From: Ignavibacteriales bacterium | Lineage (GTDB): Bacteria; Bacteroidota; Ignavibacteria; Ignavibacteriales; Melioribacteraceae | Direction: 5' to 3' | DNA: 64,000 bases | Assembly: GCA_020635275.1 (NCBI GenBank) | Contig: JACKAA010000004.1 | Span: 548,079 to 612,078, forward strand | Part shown: in pieces, positions 7,376-16,718 of the stretch | Layout: the number at the start of each line of letters is the position of its first letter | Numbering within the stretch: the stretch's first letter is position 1 | Position numbers and translations under genes: made by a program | Notes under the pieces: model-generated | Told to the model about the DNA's origin: nothing | What the model saw: the letters and a program-made list of their open reading frames with translations, nothing else | Databases searched by the model: none

Positions 7376-9278
7376 TAAAGGTAGAGCCCCAGTAAGTCAA
7401 AAACCACATGTTATTGAAAAACCAAAACATCCCGAATATATTGGTGGTTCTGTTAAAATTCAGATTAATGAAAAAGATATTGTTATCCCAACTGGCACAA
7501 CAATTCTAGAAGCATGTAGAGAAAATAATATTCACATTCCAACTTTATGCCATCATCCCGATTTATGTGTCGCTGGTGTCTGCAGATTGTGTGTAGTTGA
7601 AGTTGAAGGAATGAGAACACTGCAAGCATCCTGTGCATTTCCAATAACTGCACCAATTAAAATTCACACCTCTACAGCAATGGTTAGAAAAGCTAGAAAG
7701 CATATTATTGATTTACTATTAAGTGAACATTACGGTGAATGTTATTCATGTTTTAGAAACAATAACTGTGAATTGCAATCATTAGCAAAAGAATATGGAG
7801 TAGATCATTACAATTATGGTCATATCACAAAACCAAGATTTGAAATTGATAATTCGTCATATTCTGTTGTAAGAGATATGGATAAATGTGTGCTTTGTAA
7901 AAGATGTGTAAGAACCTGTATTGATTTACAAGAAGTTGGTGTCCTTGAAGCAATTGATCGTGGTGATCTAACACATATTGGAACTTTCTTTGAAAAACCA
8001 TTAGCTGACGTTATTTGTATAAATTGTGGTCAATGCATAAATCGTTGTCCAACCGGAGCATTGCGTGCAAATGATCCAAGAGATGAAATATGGGCTGCAA
8101 TTGATGATCCAACAAAACATGTAGTTATACAAACAGCTCCTTCTCCTCGTGCAGCAATTGGTGAAGAATTTGGTTTGGAACCTGGAAATTCATTAACTGG
8201 TGAATTAAATACAGCATTGCGAAGAATTGGTTTTGATAAGGTTTTTGATACTAACTTTACTGCTGATTTAACAATTATGGAAGAGGGTACTGAATTATTA
8301 TTAAGGCTTTACAAAGCTTTAGTTAAAGGTGATAAAACTGCAATAGTTCCTCAATTTACTTCTTGTTCTCCTGGCTGGGTTAAATATCTTGAACATTTTT
8401 ATTCCGAATATGTCGATAATTTAAGTACCGCAAAATCTCCGCAGCAAATGTTTGGAGCTATAATAAAGACATTTTATGCTCAAGAAGAAAAAATTGATCC
8501 TAAAGATATTGTAACTGTTGCAGTTATGCCGTGTTCTGCAAAGAAATTTGAATGCAATAGACCAGAAATGACTGATTCAGGATTTAAAGATGTTGATTAT
8601 GGTTTAACAACTAGAGAGTTAGCTCAAATGATAAAAGAAGCAGGAATTCACTTGCCAGAAATGCCAAAATCAGATTTCGATGATCCGTTTGGAAATGCGT
8701 CTGGTGCCGGTTTAATTTTTGGTGCAACTGGTGGCGTAATGGAGGCTGCCTTAAGAACAGTTATAGAACTAATTACCGGAAATAAAGTTGAAAGTATTTT
8801 TGAGAATGCAAATATTTTACCAATTCGAGGATTTGAAGGTGTAAGATATGTTGAGCTGCCAATAACGGAAGTTGGATCTGTTCCAGAAATACTAAAACAC
8901 TTTTTCCCGGACTGGAATTGGTTAAAAGGTGTTACATTAAAAGTAGCTGTAGCACATGGTACAGCAAATGCTAAAAAGGTTATGGAAGATATTAAAGCCG
9001 GCGGCAAATTCAGTGAATGCCATTTTATTGAATTTATGGGATGTCCCGGCGGATGTTTAGGCGGAGGCGGCCAGCCAATACCTACAAGTGCTGAAATTAG
9101 AGCAAAAAGAGCTGAAGCTATTTATAAAGAAGAGGCTGAATTACCGATTAGAAAATCTCATGAAAATCCACATGTAACATATATTTATGAGAATTTCTTA
9201 AATGAAGGTCCGTGCAGTCATAAATCTCATGAATTATTACATACTCATTACGTAAAACGCGGAAAATATATTGCATAA
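7362..9278 (+). CDS. hydA: [FeFe] hydrogenase catalytic subunit HydA, full length
   Basis: A 638-residue subunit. Domains seen: plant-type 2Fe-2S (C63/C74/C77/C91); His-ligated 4Fe-4S (H123, C127, C130, C136); two ferredoxin 4Fe-4S motifs (C176/C179/C182/C186 and C219/C222/C225/C229); then the H-cluster domain and a small-subunit-like tail. H-cluster motifs are TSCSPGW (C335, S336), MPCSAKKFE (C391) and MGCPGGCLGGGGQP (C561, C565). The second residue of the TSCC pair is serine, unlike the TSCC of the upstream HydA. By CpI numbering that position is the C300 cluster ligand, so the difference is worth checking. It forms hydCBA with the two preceding genes, and a strong terminator follows. Confidence 0.94.
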   Translation: MEEINKGRAPVSQKPHVIEKPKHPEYIGGSVKIQINEKDIVIPTGTTILEACRENNIHIPTLCHHPDLCVAGVCRLCVVEVEGMRTLQASCAFPITAPIKIHTSTAMVRKARKHIIDLLLSEHYGECYSCFRNNNCELQSLAKEYGVDHYNYGHITKPRFEIDNSSYSVVRDMDKCVLCKRCVRTCIDLQEVGVLEAIDRGDLTHIGTFFEKPLADVICINCGQCINRCPTGALRANDPRDEIWAAIDDPTKHVVIQTAPSPRAAIGEEFGLEPGNSLTGELNTALRRIGFDKVFDTNFTADLTIMEEGTELLLRLYKALVKGDKTAIVPQFTSCSPGWVKYLEHFYSEYVDNLSTAKSPQQMFGAIIKTFYAQEEKIDPKDIVTVAVMPCSAKKFECNRPEMTDSGFKDVDYGLTTRELAQMIKEAGIHLPEMPKSDFDDPFGNASGAGLIFGATGGVMEAALRTVIELITGNKVESIFENANILPIRGFEGVRYVELPITEVGSVPEILKHFFPDWNWLKGVTLKVAVAHGTANAKKVMEDIKAGGKFSECHFIEFMGCPGGCLGGGGQPIPTSAEIRAKRAEAIYKEEAELPIRKSHENPHVTYIYENFLNEGPCSHKSHELLHTHYVKRGKYIA

Positions 9279-9292
9279 ATTCATGTTAATTA

Positions 9293-9326
9293 ATTGCTCA
9301 CTATTTATAGTGAGCAATATTTTTTA
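9293..9326 (+). terminator. Rho-independent terminator after hydrogenase operon
   Basis: Perfect inverted repeat ATTGCTCACTAT / ATAGTGAGCAAT (9293-9304 and 9307-9318), effectively a 10-base-pair stem with a small AT loop, followed by an ATTTTTT tract. It starts 14 bases after the hydA stop codon. The arrangement is that of an intrinsic terminator and marks the end of the hydrogenase operon. Confidence 0.85.
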
Positions 9327-9345
9327 ACTAAAATATGAATAAATC

Positions 9346-10734
9346 ATGATAAAATTAGTTCCTGAATGGGCTCATGATTATGAAGCCTATTGGAATAGTA
9401 TTAGAAATAGAAATATCTGGCTAATACATTTAAGATATGGCGCAGTTTTAATGCTGGCATTAATTTTTATTATTGCAAGTAAAGTAATTAATATCAATTT
9501 TTCTGCAACCCAAATTGATGCTCTATTTATAATTACCATTTCAATTCTTATATATAATATTTTTCTTCATTTTTTTAGAAAATATGTTAAATGTGAACCA
9601 GGCGGCTTTAATCCTTTACATTTATCGCTTATTCAGATAGTACTTGATTTGATTGCTCTTTTATTGTTGGTTTATTATACAGGAAGTATAGAAACTCCTT
9701 TATATATGTTATTTATTTTCCACATGATAATCGGGAGTTTAATATTGCCAGGTCGTGTAATTATTGCAATTGCAATTATACTCACTGTAATATTCAATAC
9801 CATAGTTTCGTTCGAATATTTTAATTCTATTCCTCATCATCATTTATATGGAATTCATGATACCGAATTAAAAGAAAATTTTAATTTCATTATTACATCT
9901 ATCGGACTTATAAATTTCACAATTTTTACTACTGTGCTAATTACGAGCAGAATTGCAAAAAGACTTTATAAAAGGGAGCAGGAACTTATTGCGACATTAA
10001 AGAAACTAGATGAAGCTGAAAAAGCAAAACAAAAATATACTATGGCTGTTGTTCATGAAATTAAATCTCCAATTGTAGCATCTCAATCAATAATTGAAAT
10101 AATTAAAAAAGGTTATTTGGGTTCAGTAAATGACAAGATTCAGGAAAAATTAGATAGAGTAATTAAAAGATCTGAAGAAGCGTTAAACTTAATAAACAAT
10201 ATTTTAAGAATTTCTAAACTAAAACTTCTTGATGAAGTAACATATGAGAAAGTAGATATAAAAGTTTTAATTTATGAAATAATTGAACAGAAAATTGAAA
10301 CAATAAAAAACAAAAACATAAAGTTAAAATTTGAAGCTGAAAATTTAGATTCGACAGAAATAGATGCTGATTTTGTCCTACTGGAATTGGTTATTTCTAA
10401 TGTATTGGGAAATGCTATTAAATACACAAAATTAAATGGACGAATTTCTATTCGGTTAGAAAAGCAAGACAATATTTTATTTTTAGATGTTTTGGATAAC
10501 GGAATTGGAATACCCGAAAATGAAATTAAAATGGTCTTTAAACAATTTTATAGAGCATCAAATTTACCTGATAAAAGTGTTGAAGGAAGCGGTTTAGGTT
10601 TAGCTTTGGTTAAGGAAATTGTAGAGAGATTAAATGGTTCAATAAATGTAAATAGTCCTTCAAGTATAGGAGATGAAAAAAATCCTGGTACTTCTGTAAG
10701 AATAATTTTGCCAATTACTCAAACGAAAAATTAA
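9346..10734 (+). CDS. Membrane-bound sensor histidine kinase
   Basis: A 462-residue kinase. About six hydrophobic helices are visible (near 32-50, 58-76, 93-111, 117-135, 138-156 and 179-200), followed by a short coiled-coil (205-232). HisKA carries H237 (VVHEIKSP). A HATPase domain has NVLGNAIKYT, DNGIGIPENE and GSGLGLALVKEI. No PAS or receiver domain is seen, so the signal is presumably sensed by the membrane part. No response regulator is adjacent. The next gene, a TonB-dependent receptor, starts two bases after the stop, suggesting cotranscription. The start lies downstream of the hydrogenase terminator, so it is probably a separate unit. Confidence 0.9.
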   Translation: MIKLVPEWAHDYEAYWNSIRNRNIWLIHLRYGAVLMLALIFIIASKVININFSATQIDALFIITISILIYNIFLHFFRKYVKCEPGGFNPLHLSLIQIVLDLIALLLLVYYTGSIETPLYMLFIFHMIIGSLILPGRVIIAIAIILTVIFNTIVSFEYFNSIPHHHLYGIHDTELKENFNFIITSIGLINFTIFTTVLITSRIAKRLYKREQELIATLKKLDEAEKAKQKYTMAVVHEIKSPIVASQSIIEIIKKGYLGSVNDKIQEKLDRVIKRSEEALNLINNILRISKLKLLDEVTYEKVDIKVLIYEIIEQKIETIKNKNIKLKFEAENLDSTEIDADFVLLELVISNVLGNAIKYTKLNGRISIRLEKQDNILFLDVLDNGIGIPENEIKMVFKQFYRASNLPDKSVEGSGLGLALVKEIVERLNGSINVNSPSSIGDEKNPGTSVRIILPITQTKN

Positions 10735-10736
10735 AG

Positions 10737-13013
10737 ATGAAATTAAATAAAACTTTTCTACTTTTAATATTAATATCAACTATAATTTCAGCTCAAAATT
10801 ATTCTATTTTCGGAATTGTTAAAAGTGATTCCATAATTTCTGGTGTACAAGTTTATATCGAAGAAAATAATGAAATTGCATCAACTAATACACAGGGAAA
10901 ATTTAATTTCCAGAAATTATCTAAGGGAAAATATAATTTATTATTTAATCATATTGGATTTAAATCAAAAAATATTATTGTCGAGATTAACGAATCAGAT
11001 GTGCAAATAGAAGTTACACTAGAGCCCAATACAATTGAATTATCAGAGGCTATTGTTATATCATCTAGAAAAGAAACGGCAATTAGGGATTTATCACTAT
11101 CCTTAGAATATATTGGTGAAGCTGAAATTCAGAAATCATCAAAAATTACAATTTCTGACTTACTTAAAAATGAATCCGGTATTTCAGTTGTTAGAGATGC
11201 TCCTTGGGCAACAACAATAAATGTTAGAGGATTAAGCAAACAGAATCTTGTATATTTAATTGACGGGAGCAGAATAGAAACTTCGACAAATCTTGCCGCA
11301 GGTCTTTCATTATTTAATCTAAATGATATTGAAAATATTGAAATTATTAAATCCGGAGGTTCTTCACTTTATGGCTCCGGTGCAACTGGCGGAATTATCA
11401 ACATTTTAACAAAACAAGTCGAATTAAGAAATCACCTATTTGTAAAATCACAAATTATAAATAGTTATAACTCTGTAAATAATGGATATAATAATTACGT
11501 TAACTTAAAACTGGGCGATAGTTTTTGGGGATTAAAATTATCGGGTGCTTTTCGAAGAGCAGATGACACAAAAATACCGAGTGGCAAATTATCAAACAGT
11601 AGTTTTAACGATGAAGGTATTAATGCATCATTTCTTTTATCACCAATGGATAATGTTAATTTTATATTTGATTACCAAAAATTCAATGCTTTTGATGTTG
11701 GAATTCCGGGTGGTGATCCTTTCACAAGTTCAGCAAGTGCAAAATATAAATCAGCAAAAAGAAATTTATATAATGCAACAATTGAATTGAATAATATTGC
11801 CAAATATTTGTTAAAAGCAAAAATTAAATATTATAACCAGGTTATTAGCAGATCAGTTGAAGTTAGACCTAATCAGCTTGTTAAATCTAATCCTCAAGCG
11901 GATCATTTTACAAATGGCATTTTGCTTCAGACAGATTGGTATTTAGTTAAAGAAAATTATCTTATAACCGGAATTGATATATGGCAGCGAGAATATAATG
12001 GATTAAGAACTGTGACCAATAGATCTAAAAATATAATTACTGTCGATAAACCAGTTCCTGATTCAAAATTTAGAAATTTAGGTGTTTATGCCAAAGATGA
12101 TTTATCATTAATAAACAATAAGTTGTTATTATCGCTAAGTATAAGATATGATCTAATTAATATTTTAAATGATAAAACATTAAACCCATTATATGTGATT
12201 AAAAATGGTGAAAAATCATATCCGGTAAATAAATTAGCATCTTTTGAAGAATCAGATGTAATGAATAATTCTATTAGCGGGGGATTAGGAATTATTTATA
12301 AATTAACTCCAAAGTTGGATTTGATTACAAATTATGCTTACAATTTTAGATCACCTTCTTTAGAAGAAAGATTCCAATATATAGATTTAGGCGGAATAAT
12401 TTATCTTGGAAATCCCCAATTAAAACCCGAAGAAAGTTTTTATTTTGATGCAGGTATTAGAGTTTGGGAAAAAGATCTACAAGTAAACTTTAATACGTTT
12501 GGTAACGTTTTTAATAATTTGGTAGTTGATAATAGTTTTATTCCAGATAGTATTTATATGAAAAAAAATGTTGGAAAAGCTTTTCTATACGGATTTGATT
12601 TTAGAGTTGATTACAATTTTTATAAAAATATTTCAGCTTATTTAAATACATCTTTTGTAAGAGGCAGAGATATTAAAATGGAAAGTGATCTTTCCGAAAT
12701 ACCACCTCTTCACGGAATAATTGGATTTACAATCACTATTAAAAATTATTTAAGTTGTGAAATTTCCGCTAATATTTCTGCAGATCAAAATAAAGTGGGT
12801 TCCGATGAAAATAGAACTCCTGGTTTTACATATTTTGATTTTAGTATTTCCACTGAAAAGTTTAATTACGGATTAACCAATATTTCACTCTCAGTAGGAA
12901 TTGAAAATATTTTTAATAGAAAGTATCGCGAGCATTTATCTACATATAGAGGAATAAATTTATTTGAGCCAGGCAGAAATATATTTGCAAAACTAATATT
13001 AGAATTAGATTAA
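10737..13013 (+). CDS. TonB-dependent outer membrane receptor with carboxypeptidase-regulatory-like domain
   Basis: A 758-residue outer-membrane receptor. A signal peptide ends near residue 19-20 (IISAQ). Residues about 22-105 form a CarboxypepD_reg-like beta-sandwich (SIFGIVKSDSIISGVQVYI). The plug domain follows with INVRGLSKQNLVYLIDG and GSSLYGSGATGGIINILT. The rest is a beta-barrel ending in an aromatic C-terminal strand (NIFAKLILELD). Such receptors import siderophores, vitamin B12 or oligosaccharides by TonB energy; the ligand cannot be told from sequence. The start overlaps the end of the kinase operon by spacing only (two bases), and eight bases separate it from the EamA gene. Confidence 0.92.
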   Translation: MKLNKTFLLLILISTIISAQNYSIFGIVKSDSIISGVQVYIEENNEIASTNTQGKFNFQKLSKGKYNLLFNHIGFKSKNIIVEINESDVQIEVTLEPNTIELSEAIVISSRKETAIRDLSLSLEYIGEAEIQKSSKITISDLLKNESGISVVRDAPWATTINVRGLSKQNLVYLIDGSRIETSTNLAAGLSLFNLNDIENIEIIKSGGSSLYGSGATGGIINILTKQVELRNHLFVKSQIINSYNSVNNGYNNYVNLKLGDSFWGLKLSGAFRRADDTKIPSGKLSNSSFNDEGINASFLLSPMDNVNFIFDYQKFNAFDVGIPGGDPFTSSASAKYKSAKRNLYNATIELNNIAKYLLKAKIKYYNQVISRSVEVRPNQLVKSNPQADHFTNGILLQTDWYLVKENYLITGIDIWQREYNGLRTVTNRSKNIITVDKPVPDSKFRNLGVYAKDDLSLINNKLLLSLSIRYDLINILNDKTLNPLYVIKNGEKSYPVNKLASFEESDVMNNSISGGLGIIYKLTPKLDLITNYAYNFRSPSLEERFQYIDLGGIIYLGNPQLKPEESFYFDAGIRVWEKDLQVNFNTFGNVFNNLVVDNSFIPDSIYMKKNVGKAFLYGFDFRVDYNFYKNISAYLNTSFVRGRDIKMESDLSEIPPLHGIIGFTITIKNYLSCEISANISADQNKVGSDENRTPGFTYFDFSISTEKFNYGLTNISLSVGIENIFNRKYREHLSTYRGINLFEPGRNIFAKLILELD

Positions 13014-13021
13014 GTAAAGTT

Positions 13022-13894
13022 ATGGATTGGTACCTATTAGCTTTTATCTCTGCAATTTTATCTGCGTTAGCTGCAGTATTACAAAAGAAGATTTTATTTA
13101 ATTTTGATGCACTTGAATTTTCGTTTGTACTATCTATTTTTAATGCGGTGCTTGTATTAGCATTCTTACCTCAGATTGATTTTATTACTCTTAATTTAGT
13201 TGGTTTAATAATACTGTTCGGTAAGACAATATTGGGAGCTTTAGCTTTTTGGTATTTAATGCTCGCAATTAAAAATATGGAAATAAGCGGAGCTTTGCCG
13301 CTAATGGTTCTTACTCCTGGATTTGTAGCAATTGCATCTTTTATTTTTCTGGGGGAGACTTTATACTATATTGAAATAGTTGGAATTGTTTTATTAATGA
13401 TTGGAACATATATCCTTGAAGTGAAAAAAGGAGATAAATTAACCTCACCTTTAAAAGTATTTTTGTATTCCAAATATCACAAATATATTATCTGGGCTCT
13501 AATATTTTTAACATTAACTTCAGTTGTTGATAAACTAATTATAAGACAATTCATTCTTAAGCCAATTACATTTGTATTTTTTCAGCAATGGTTCTTAGTA
13601 ATTAATTTCACAATAATATTATTGATAAAACGAAAAAGTATAACTGCGGCAATAAAATTAGTTAATAAATCATCTTTAGTATGGATTCTAATTATCTCAG
13701 TAGCAACAATTGGATATAGGTATACTCAAATTGAAGCTGTAAAAATTGCACCAGTTGCTTTAGTTTTAGCAGTAAAGAGAACTTCAGTATTTTTTGCTTC
13801 ACTTATTGGTGGAAAATTATTTGCTGAAAGTAATTTAATTAGAAAGGGAATAGCAATTTTAATTTTACTATTCGGGGCTTATTTATTAAGTTAG
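13022..13894 (+). CDS. EamA/DMT-superfamily transporter
   Basis: A 290-residue integral membrane protein with about ten hydrophobic helices arranged as two EamA halves (about 1-130 and 150-290). The first half ends with the characteristic FIFLGETLYYIEIVGIVLLMIGTY-type segment, and the second ends with a matching RKGIAILILLFGAYLL segment. Members export metabolites or amino acids; substrate not predictable here. Stop TAG at 13892-13894 overlaps the end of ispE on the other strand by four bases (convergent). Confidence 0.85.
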   Translation: MDWYLLAFISAILSALAAVLQKKILFNFDALEFSFVLSIFNAVLVLAFLPQIDFITLNLVGLIILFGKTILGALAFWYLMLAIKNMEISGALPLMVLTPGFVAIASFIFLGETLYYIEIVGIVLLMIGTYILEVKKGDKLTSPLKVFLYSKYHKYIIWALIFLTLTSVVDKLIIRQFILKPITFVFFQQWFLVINFTIILLIKRKSITAAIKLVNKSSLVWILIISVATIGYRYTQIEAVKIAPVALVLAVKRTSVFFASLIGGKLFAESNLIRKGIAILILLFGAYLLS

Positions 13895-14730
13895 CTTAAA
13901 TTGGAGATATGTCTGAAATAAGTACTTGGAAGCTTTTCCGCTGCAGATTCAGCAGATTCCAAATTATCAAAAATTCCATAAACAGTTGATCCGGTTCCGC
14001 TCATCAAAGAAAATAAACATTTTGATTCGATCATTATATCCTTAATTAATTTTATTTCAGGATAATATTTAAAAACATACTTTTCAAAATCATTTCTTAT
14101 TTCATTTTGTAAGAATGTAAAGTCAATTGAATCATTTGTTGAAAAATATTCATAGTTGAAATCGGAATCTTTAGGTATTATTGAATTAAATGCTTCCTTG
14201 GTAGAAATGTGAATTCCCGGATTTACAATTAATATTGGCTTGGTAATATATACATTTGATTGTGAAAGAATTTCTCCGCGTGAATATCCAACTGCCGGTT
14301 TGGATTTAATAAAAAAGGGAACATCAGAACCTAATTTTAAAGCAAATTCATTTAATTTATTTAGCCCAATTTCTAACTCAAAAAATTCATTTAAACCAAT
14401 TAAGGTAGCTGCAGCATCAGAACTTCCACCTCCAAGTCCGGCTCCGATTGGAATATTTTTAATTAATGTGATTTTTATTGGTAATTTTTTATTTACGTAT
14501 TTTTCAATAATTGTGTGGGCTTTTGTAATTAAATTATCCGGATCTCGGTTTAATTCCTTGTGGTTAGTATCAAATATATAATGATTACTTTGCTCAAAAA
14601 TTATTGTGTCGTATAAATCATAGATTGGATAGAAAAAGGTTTCTAAATTATGAAATCCATCTGATCTTTTAGAAACTATATTTAGACCAATATTTATTTT
14701 TGCGGGAGCATTTAGAGTAAGTTTATTCAT
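13891..14730 (-). CDS. ispE: 4-diphosphocytidyl-2-C-methyl-D-erythritol kinase
   Basis: GHMP kinase of the non-mevalonate isoprenoid pathway, phosphorylating CDP-methylerythritol at the 2-hydroxyl. The 279-residue form starts at the ATG at 14730 (MNKLTLNAPAKINIGLNI). A longer frame adds 19 residues without family resemblance. The ATP-binding loop PIGAGLGGGSSDAAATL is clear, as are the N-terminal PAKIN motif (substrate site) and the C-terminal MSGTGSTVYGIF motif. The start overlaps the stop of the upstream methyltransferase gene by eight bases (ATGAATAA), suggesting translational coupling. The 3' end overlaps the EamA gene convergently by four bases. Confidence 0.95.
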   Translation of the reverse strand: MNKLTLNAPAKINIGLNIVSKRSDGFHNLETFFYPIYDLYDTIIFEQSNHYIFDTNHKELNRDPDNLITKAHTIIEKYVNKKLPIKITLIKNIPIGAGLGGGSSDAAATLIGLNEFFELEIGLNKLNEFALKLGSDVPFFIKSKPAVGYSRGEILSQSNVYITKPILIVNPGIHISTKEAFNSIIPKDSDFNYEYFSTNDSIDFTFLQNEIRNDFEKYVFKYYPEIKLIKDIMIESKCLFSLMSGTGSTVYGIFDNLESAESAAEKLPSTYFRHISNLS

Positions 14731-15595
14731 TAAATAATTTTTTAATTGCAGAAATATGTTTTGAATTTGAACCGCAACATGCACCAATTAATTTTGGATT
14801 TAAATCTAATGAACTTTTAACAATTTCAGAATAGCTAATTTCATCTATTCCGCATTGTATATTTGAATCTGTATAATTACCATGCCCAACATTTAAATAA
14901 AATCCCCAATTAAAATTTAGGTCAATTGAATCAATAAGTTTTAAAAATGTTTTTTGTGATATACAGTTGAATGAAATAATTATTGGGTTAAAATTATTAA
15001 TAAAATCCAAAATATCAGTAATATTTTCTCCACTGAGAATTTTAAGATCGTCCGTTATAAATAAACTTATTATATATGGTATTTTATTATTAAAACAATG
15101 TTCACATATTATTTTTATTTCATCAAAATGACTTTGAGTTTCATTCAAAATAAAATCAACACCGTTATTATATAAAAGATCAATATGAGTTTTATGATTA
15201 TATTCTAATTCGTTTTGAGTAACAGTTCTTTCAATTTGGTAGCAGTCTTCAGCCGGAGCATTTGAACCAGCAACAATAATATTGGAATTTTGAGCAGCTT
15301 GTAAAGCCAGATCAACACTGATTTTTACAGCTTTTTCTTGATCCAAATAAGCATTTGCTTTAGTTATAGAAGCCGGATTTGTACGAAAAGTGTTAGTTGT
15401 AATTATATCACAGCCGGCGTTTATATATTCTGTATGAATTTTTACAATAGCTTGTGGATATTTAAAATTTACATAGCTTGTCCATAAAACCGGATCGGAT
15501 TTAAAACCTTTCTGTTGTAATAAACTGCCAATTGCTCCATCTAAAATAAGAGGTCTTTTTGAATTTTGAACAGCTGAAATAAATTTATTATTCAT
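14723..15595 (-). CDS. Homocysteine S-methyltransferase family protein
   Basis: A 290-residue TIM-barrel protein of the homocysteine/betaine methyltransferase family (MmuM/MetH N-terminal-like). Seen: N-terminal LILDGAIGSLLQQKG, the TNTFRTNPAS segment, IISFNCIS near residue 225 (first zinc Cys), and LIGACCGSNSKHISAI at the C-terminus (paired zinc cysteines, GACCG variant of the usual GGCCG). Members move a methyl group to homocysteine to make methionine. The methyl donor (S-methylmethionine, betaine or other) cannot be assigned. Overlaps ispE by eight bases; the upstream gene ends four bases before its start. Confidence 0.87.
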   Translation of the reverse strand: MNNKFISAVQNSKRPLILDGAIGSLLQQKGFKSDPVLWTSYVNFKYPQAIVKIHTEYINAGCDIITTNTFRTNPASITKANAYLDQEKAVKISVDLALQAAQNSNIIVAGSNAPAEDCYQIERTVTQNELEYNHKTHIDLLYNNGVDFILNETQSHFDEIKIICEHCFNNKIPYIISLFITDDLKILSGENITDILDFINNFNPIIISFNCISQKTFLKLIDSIDLNFNWGFYLNVGHGNYTDSNIQCGIDEISYSEIVKSSLDLNPKLIGACCGSNSKHISAIKKLFNE

Positions 15596-15599
15596 AAAA

Positions 15600-16184
15600 T
15601 TATTTTAACAAAGTATTTAAAACAAAATCTAAAAATAACTTAGCTTTTTCATTTAAAATCTGATAATTATCCAGATCAAACTTTTTACTTAATTTTAAAA
15701 ATGGCAACTGATCAATTTTTGAAATATTTTCGGAAGTTAGCAATATATAATTAGAATCATTATAATGATATTCCCAAGGTGTTTTGTTTACGCAAATATA
15801 TAAATTAGAAAATGAAGAGGTCTGCAGGTTTTTAATAGTTTTTGATTTTAACTCATTAAATATTTCTCCCTGAAGATGAAAAGTTGAACTGTAAAAATTG
15901 CCCCACCAAAACATGGTTCTAAATGTAAAAATATTTTCTTTGGAGTAAAGTTTTGGATAATCTAGAACAACATAAGGTAGATTTTTGTAATCTTCTCCTT
16001 TAAATATTTTACCATATTTAACATCAACATTTTCATGAAAAATAAATTCACTTGAATCAACAATACCTTTTAAATCTCTTTGAAGGATTTCAAATAATTT
16101 TTGGATCTTTTTTATTACAACAATTTTTTTCAGTAAAAATTCTTTGTCATTAATAATATTAAGCTCAGTATTAGATAATTCCAT
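15600..16184 (-). CDS. Hypothetical protein
   Basis: A 194-residue soluble protein without signal peptide or membrane helices. I do not recognise the family. It has a Lys-rich N-terminal helical part (about 10-40) and aromatic-rich beta segments around 75-105 (TFRTMFWWGNFYSSTFHLQG) and 130-140 (NKTPWEYHYND). It sits four bases before the methyltransferase gene on the same strand, so is probably cotranscribed. Its own upstream neighbour (lipoprotein) ends only nine bases away. The clean frame and spacing support a real gene. Confidence 0.75.
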   Translation of the reverse strand: MELSNTELNIINDKEFLLKKIVVIKKIQKLFEILQRDLKGIVDSSEFIFHENVDVKYGKIFKGEDYKNLPYVVLDYPKLYSKENIFTFRTMFWWGNFYSSTFHLQGEIFNELKSKTIKNLQTSSFSNLYICVNKTPWEYHYNDSNYILLTSENISKIDQLPFLKLSKKFDLDNYQILNEKAKLFLDFVLNTLLK

Positions 16185-16192
16185 TTGCTTAA

Positions 16193-16633
16193 CTATTTTT
16201 TGTTTGCAACAACTATTGTCAGTTTTCCAGTAAAATCATTCAAATTAATTAGACTCTTTTTAGGAGTAACATTTCCCAAATCAGTTCTTACAATTACCTT
16301 ATTAGTATTTAATGATTCATCAATTAATTTTTTATTGTTATTATCAGTTAATGTAAAAAAGCTGTTATTTGACGAAGCATTTGTCAAAGTAATTGTAACA
16401 ACTATTGAATCCGCATTATTAAAAATCAATTCATTATCAGTAACATAGTCAAAGTTTTTAGCACTAATAGTAAAAGTAAAATTATCATTTGTGTTAACAA
16501 TAACCGGCGTATTGTTATAATAATCGTCAACTAAATCAATGGGATTATTAGTAATATGATCTTCTTCTGAGCAGCCTGAAATAAAAGATAAGAGTAATAA
16601 GAAACTTAAAAATAATTCAAAATGTTTTTTCAT
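16193..16633 (-). CDS. Hypothetical lipoprotein
   Basis: A 146-residue protein with a lipoprotein signal peptide (hydrophobic 7-18, lipobox FISGC with Cys21, followed by SEEDH). The mature part is acidic and Asn-rich and looks beta-structured (VIVNTNDNFTFTISAKNFD). Family not recognised. Likely anchored to the inner or outer membrane facing the periplasm. Seven-base-scale spacing to the downstream hypothetical suggests cotranscription. The 85 bases upstream (16634-16718) are AT-rich and could hold a promoter. Confidence 0.75.
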   Translation of the reverse strand: MKKHFELFLSFLLLLSFISGCSEEDHITNNPIDLVDDYYNNTPVIVNTNDNFTFTISAKNFDYVTDNELIFNNADSIVVTITLTNASSNNSFFTLTDNNNKKLIDESLNTNKVIVRTDLGNVTPKKSLINLNDFTGKLTIVVANKK

Positions 16634-16718
16634 AATAAATTCCTTATGAAAGTTAATATCTTAATATAAGTAATTATGCATGAAGAGAAAATGTAGAAAT
16701 GTGATAATAAAATACCAG

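Noticed and set aside
8648..9007. 119-residue frame on the minus strand inside hydA
   Set aside because: It lies wholly antisense to a well-conserved hydrogenase domain and has no family resemblance or ribosome binding site; a shadow frame.
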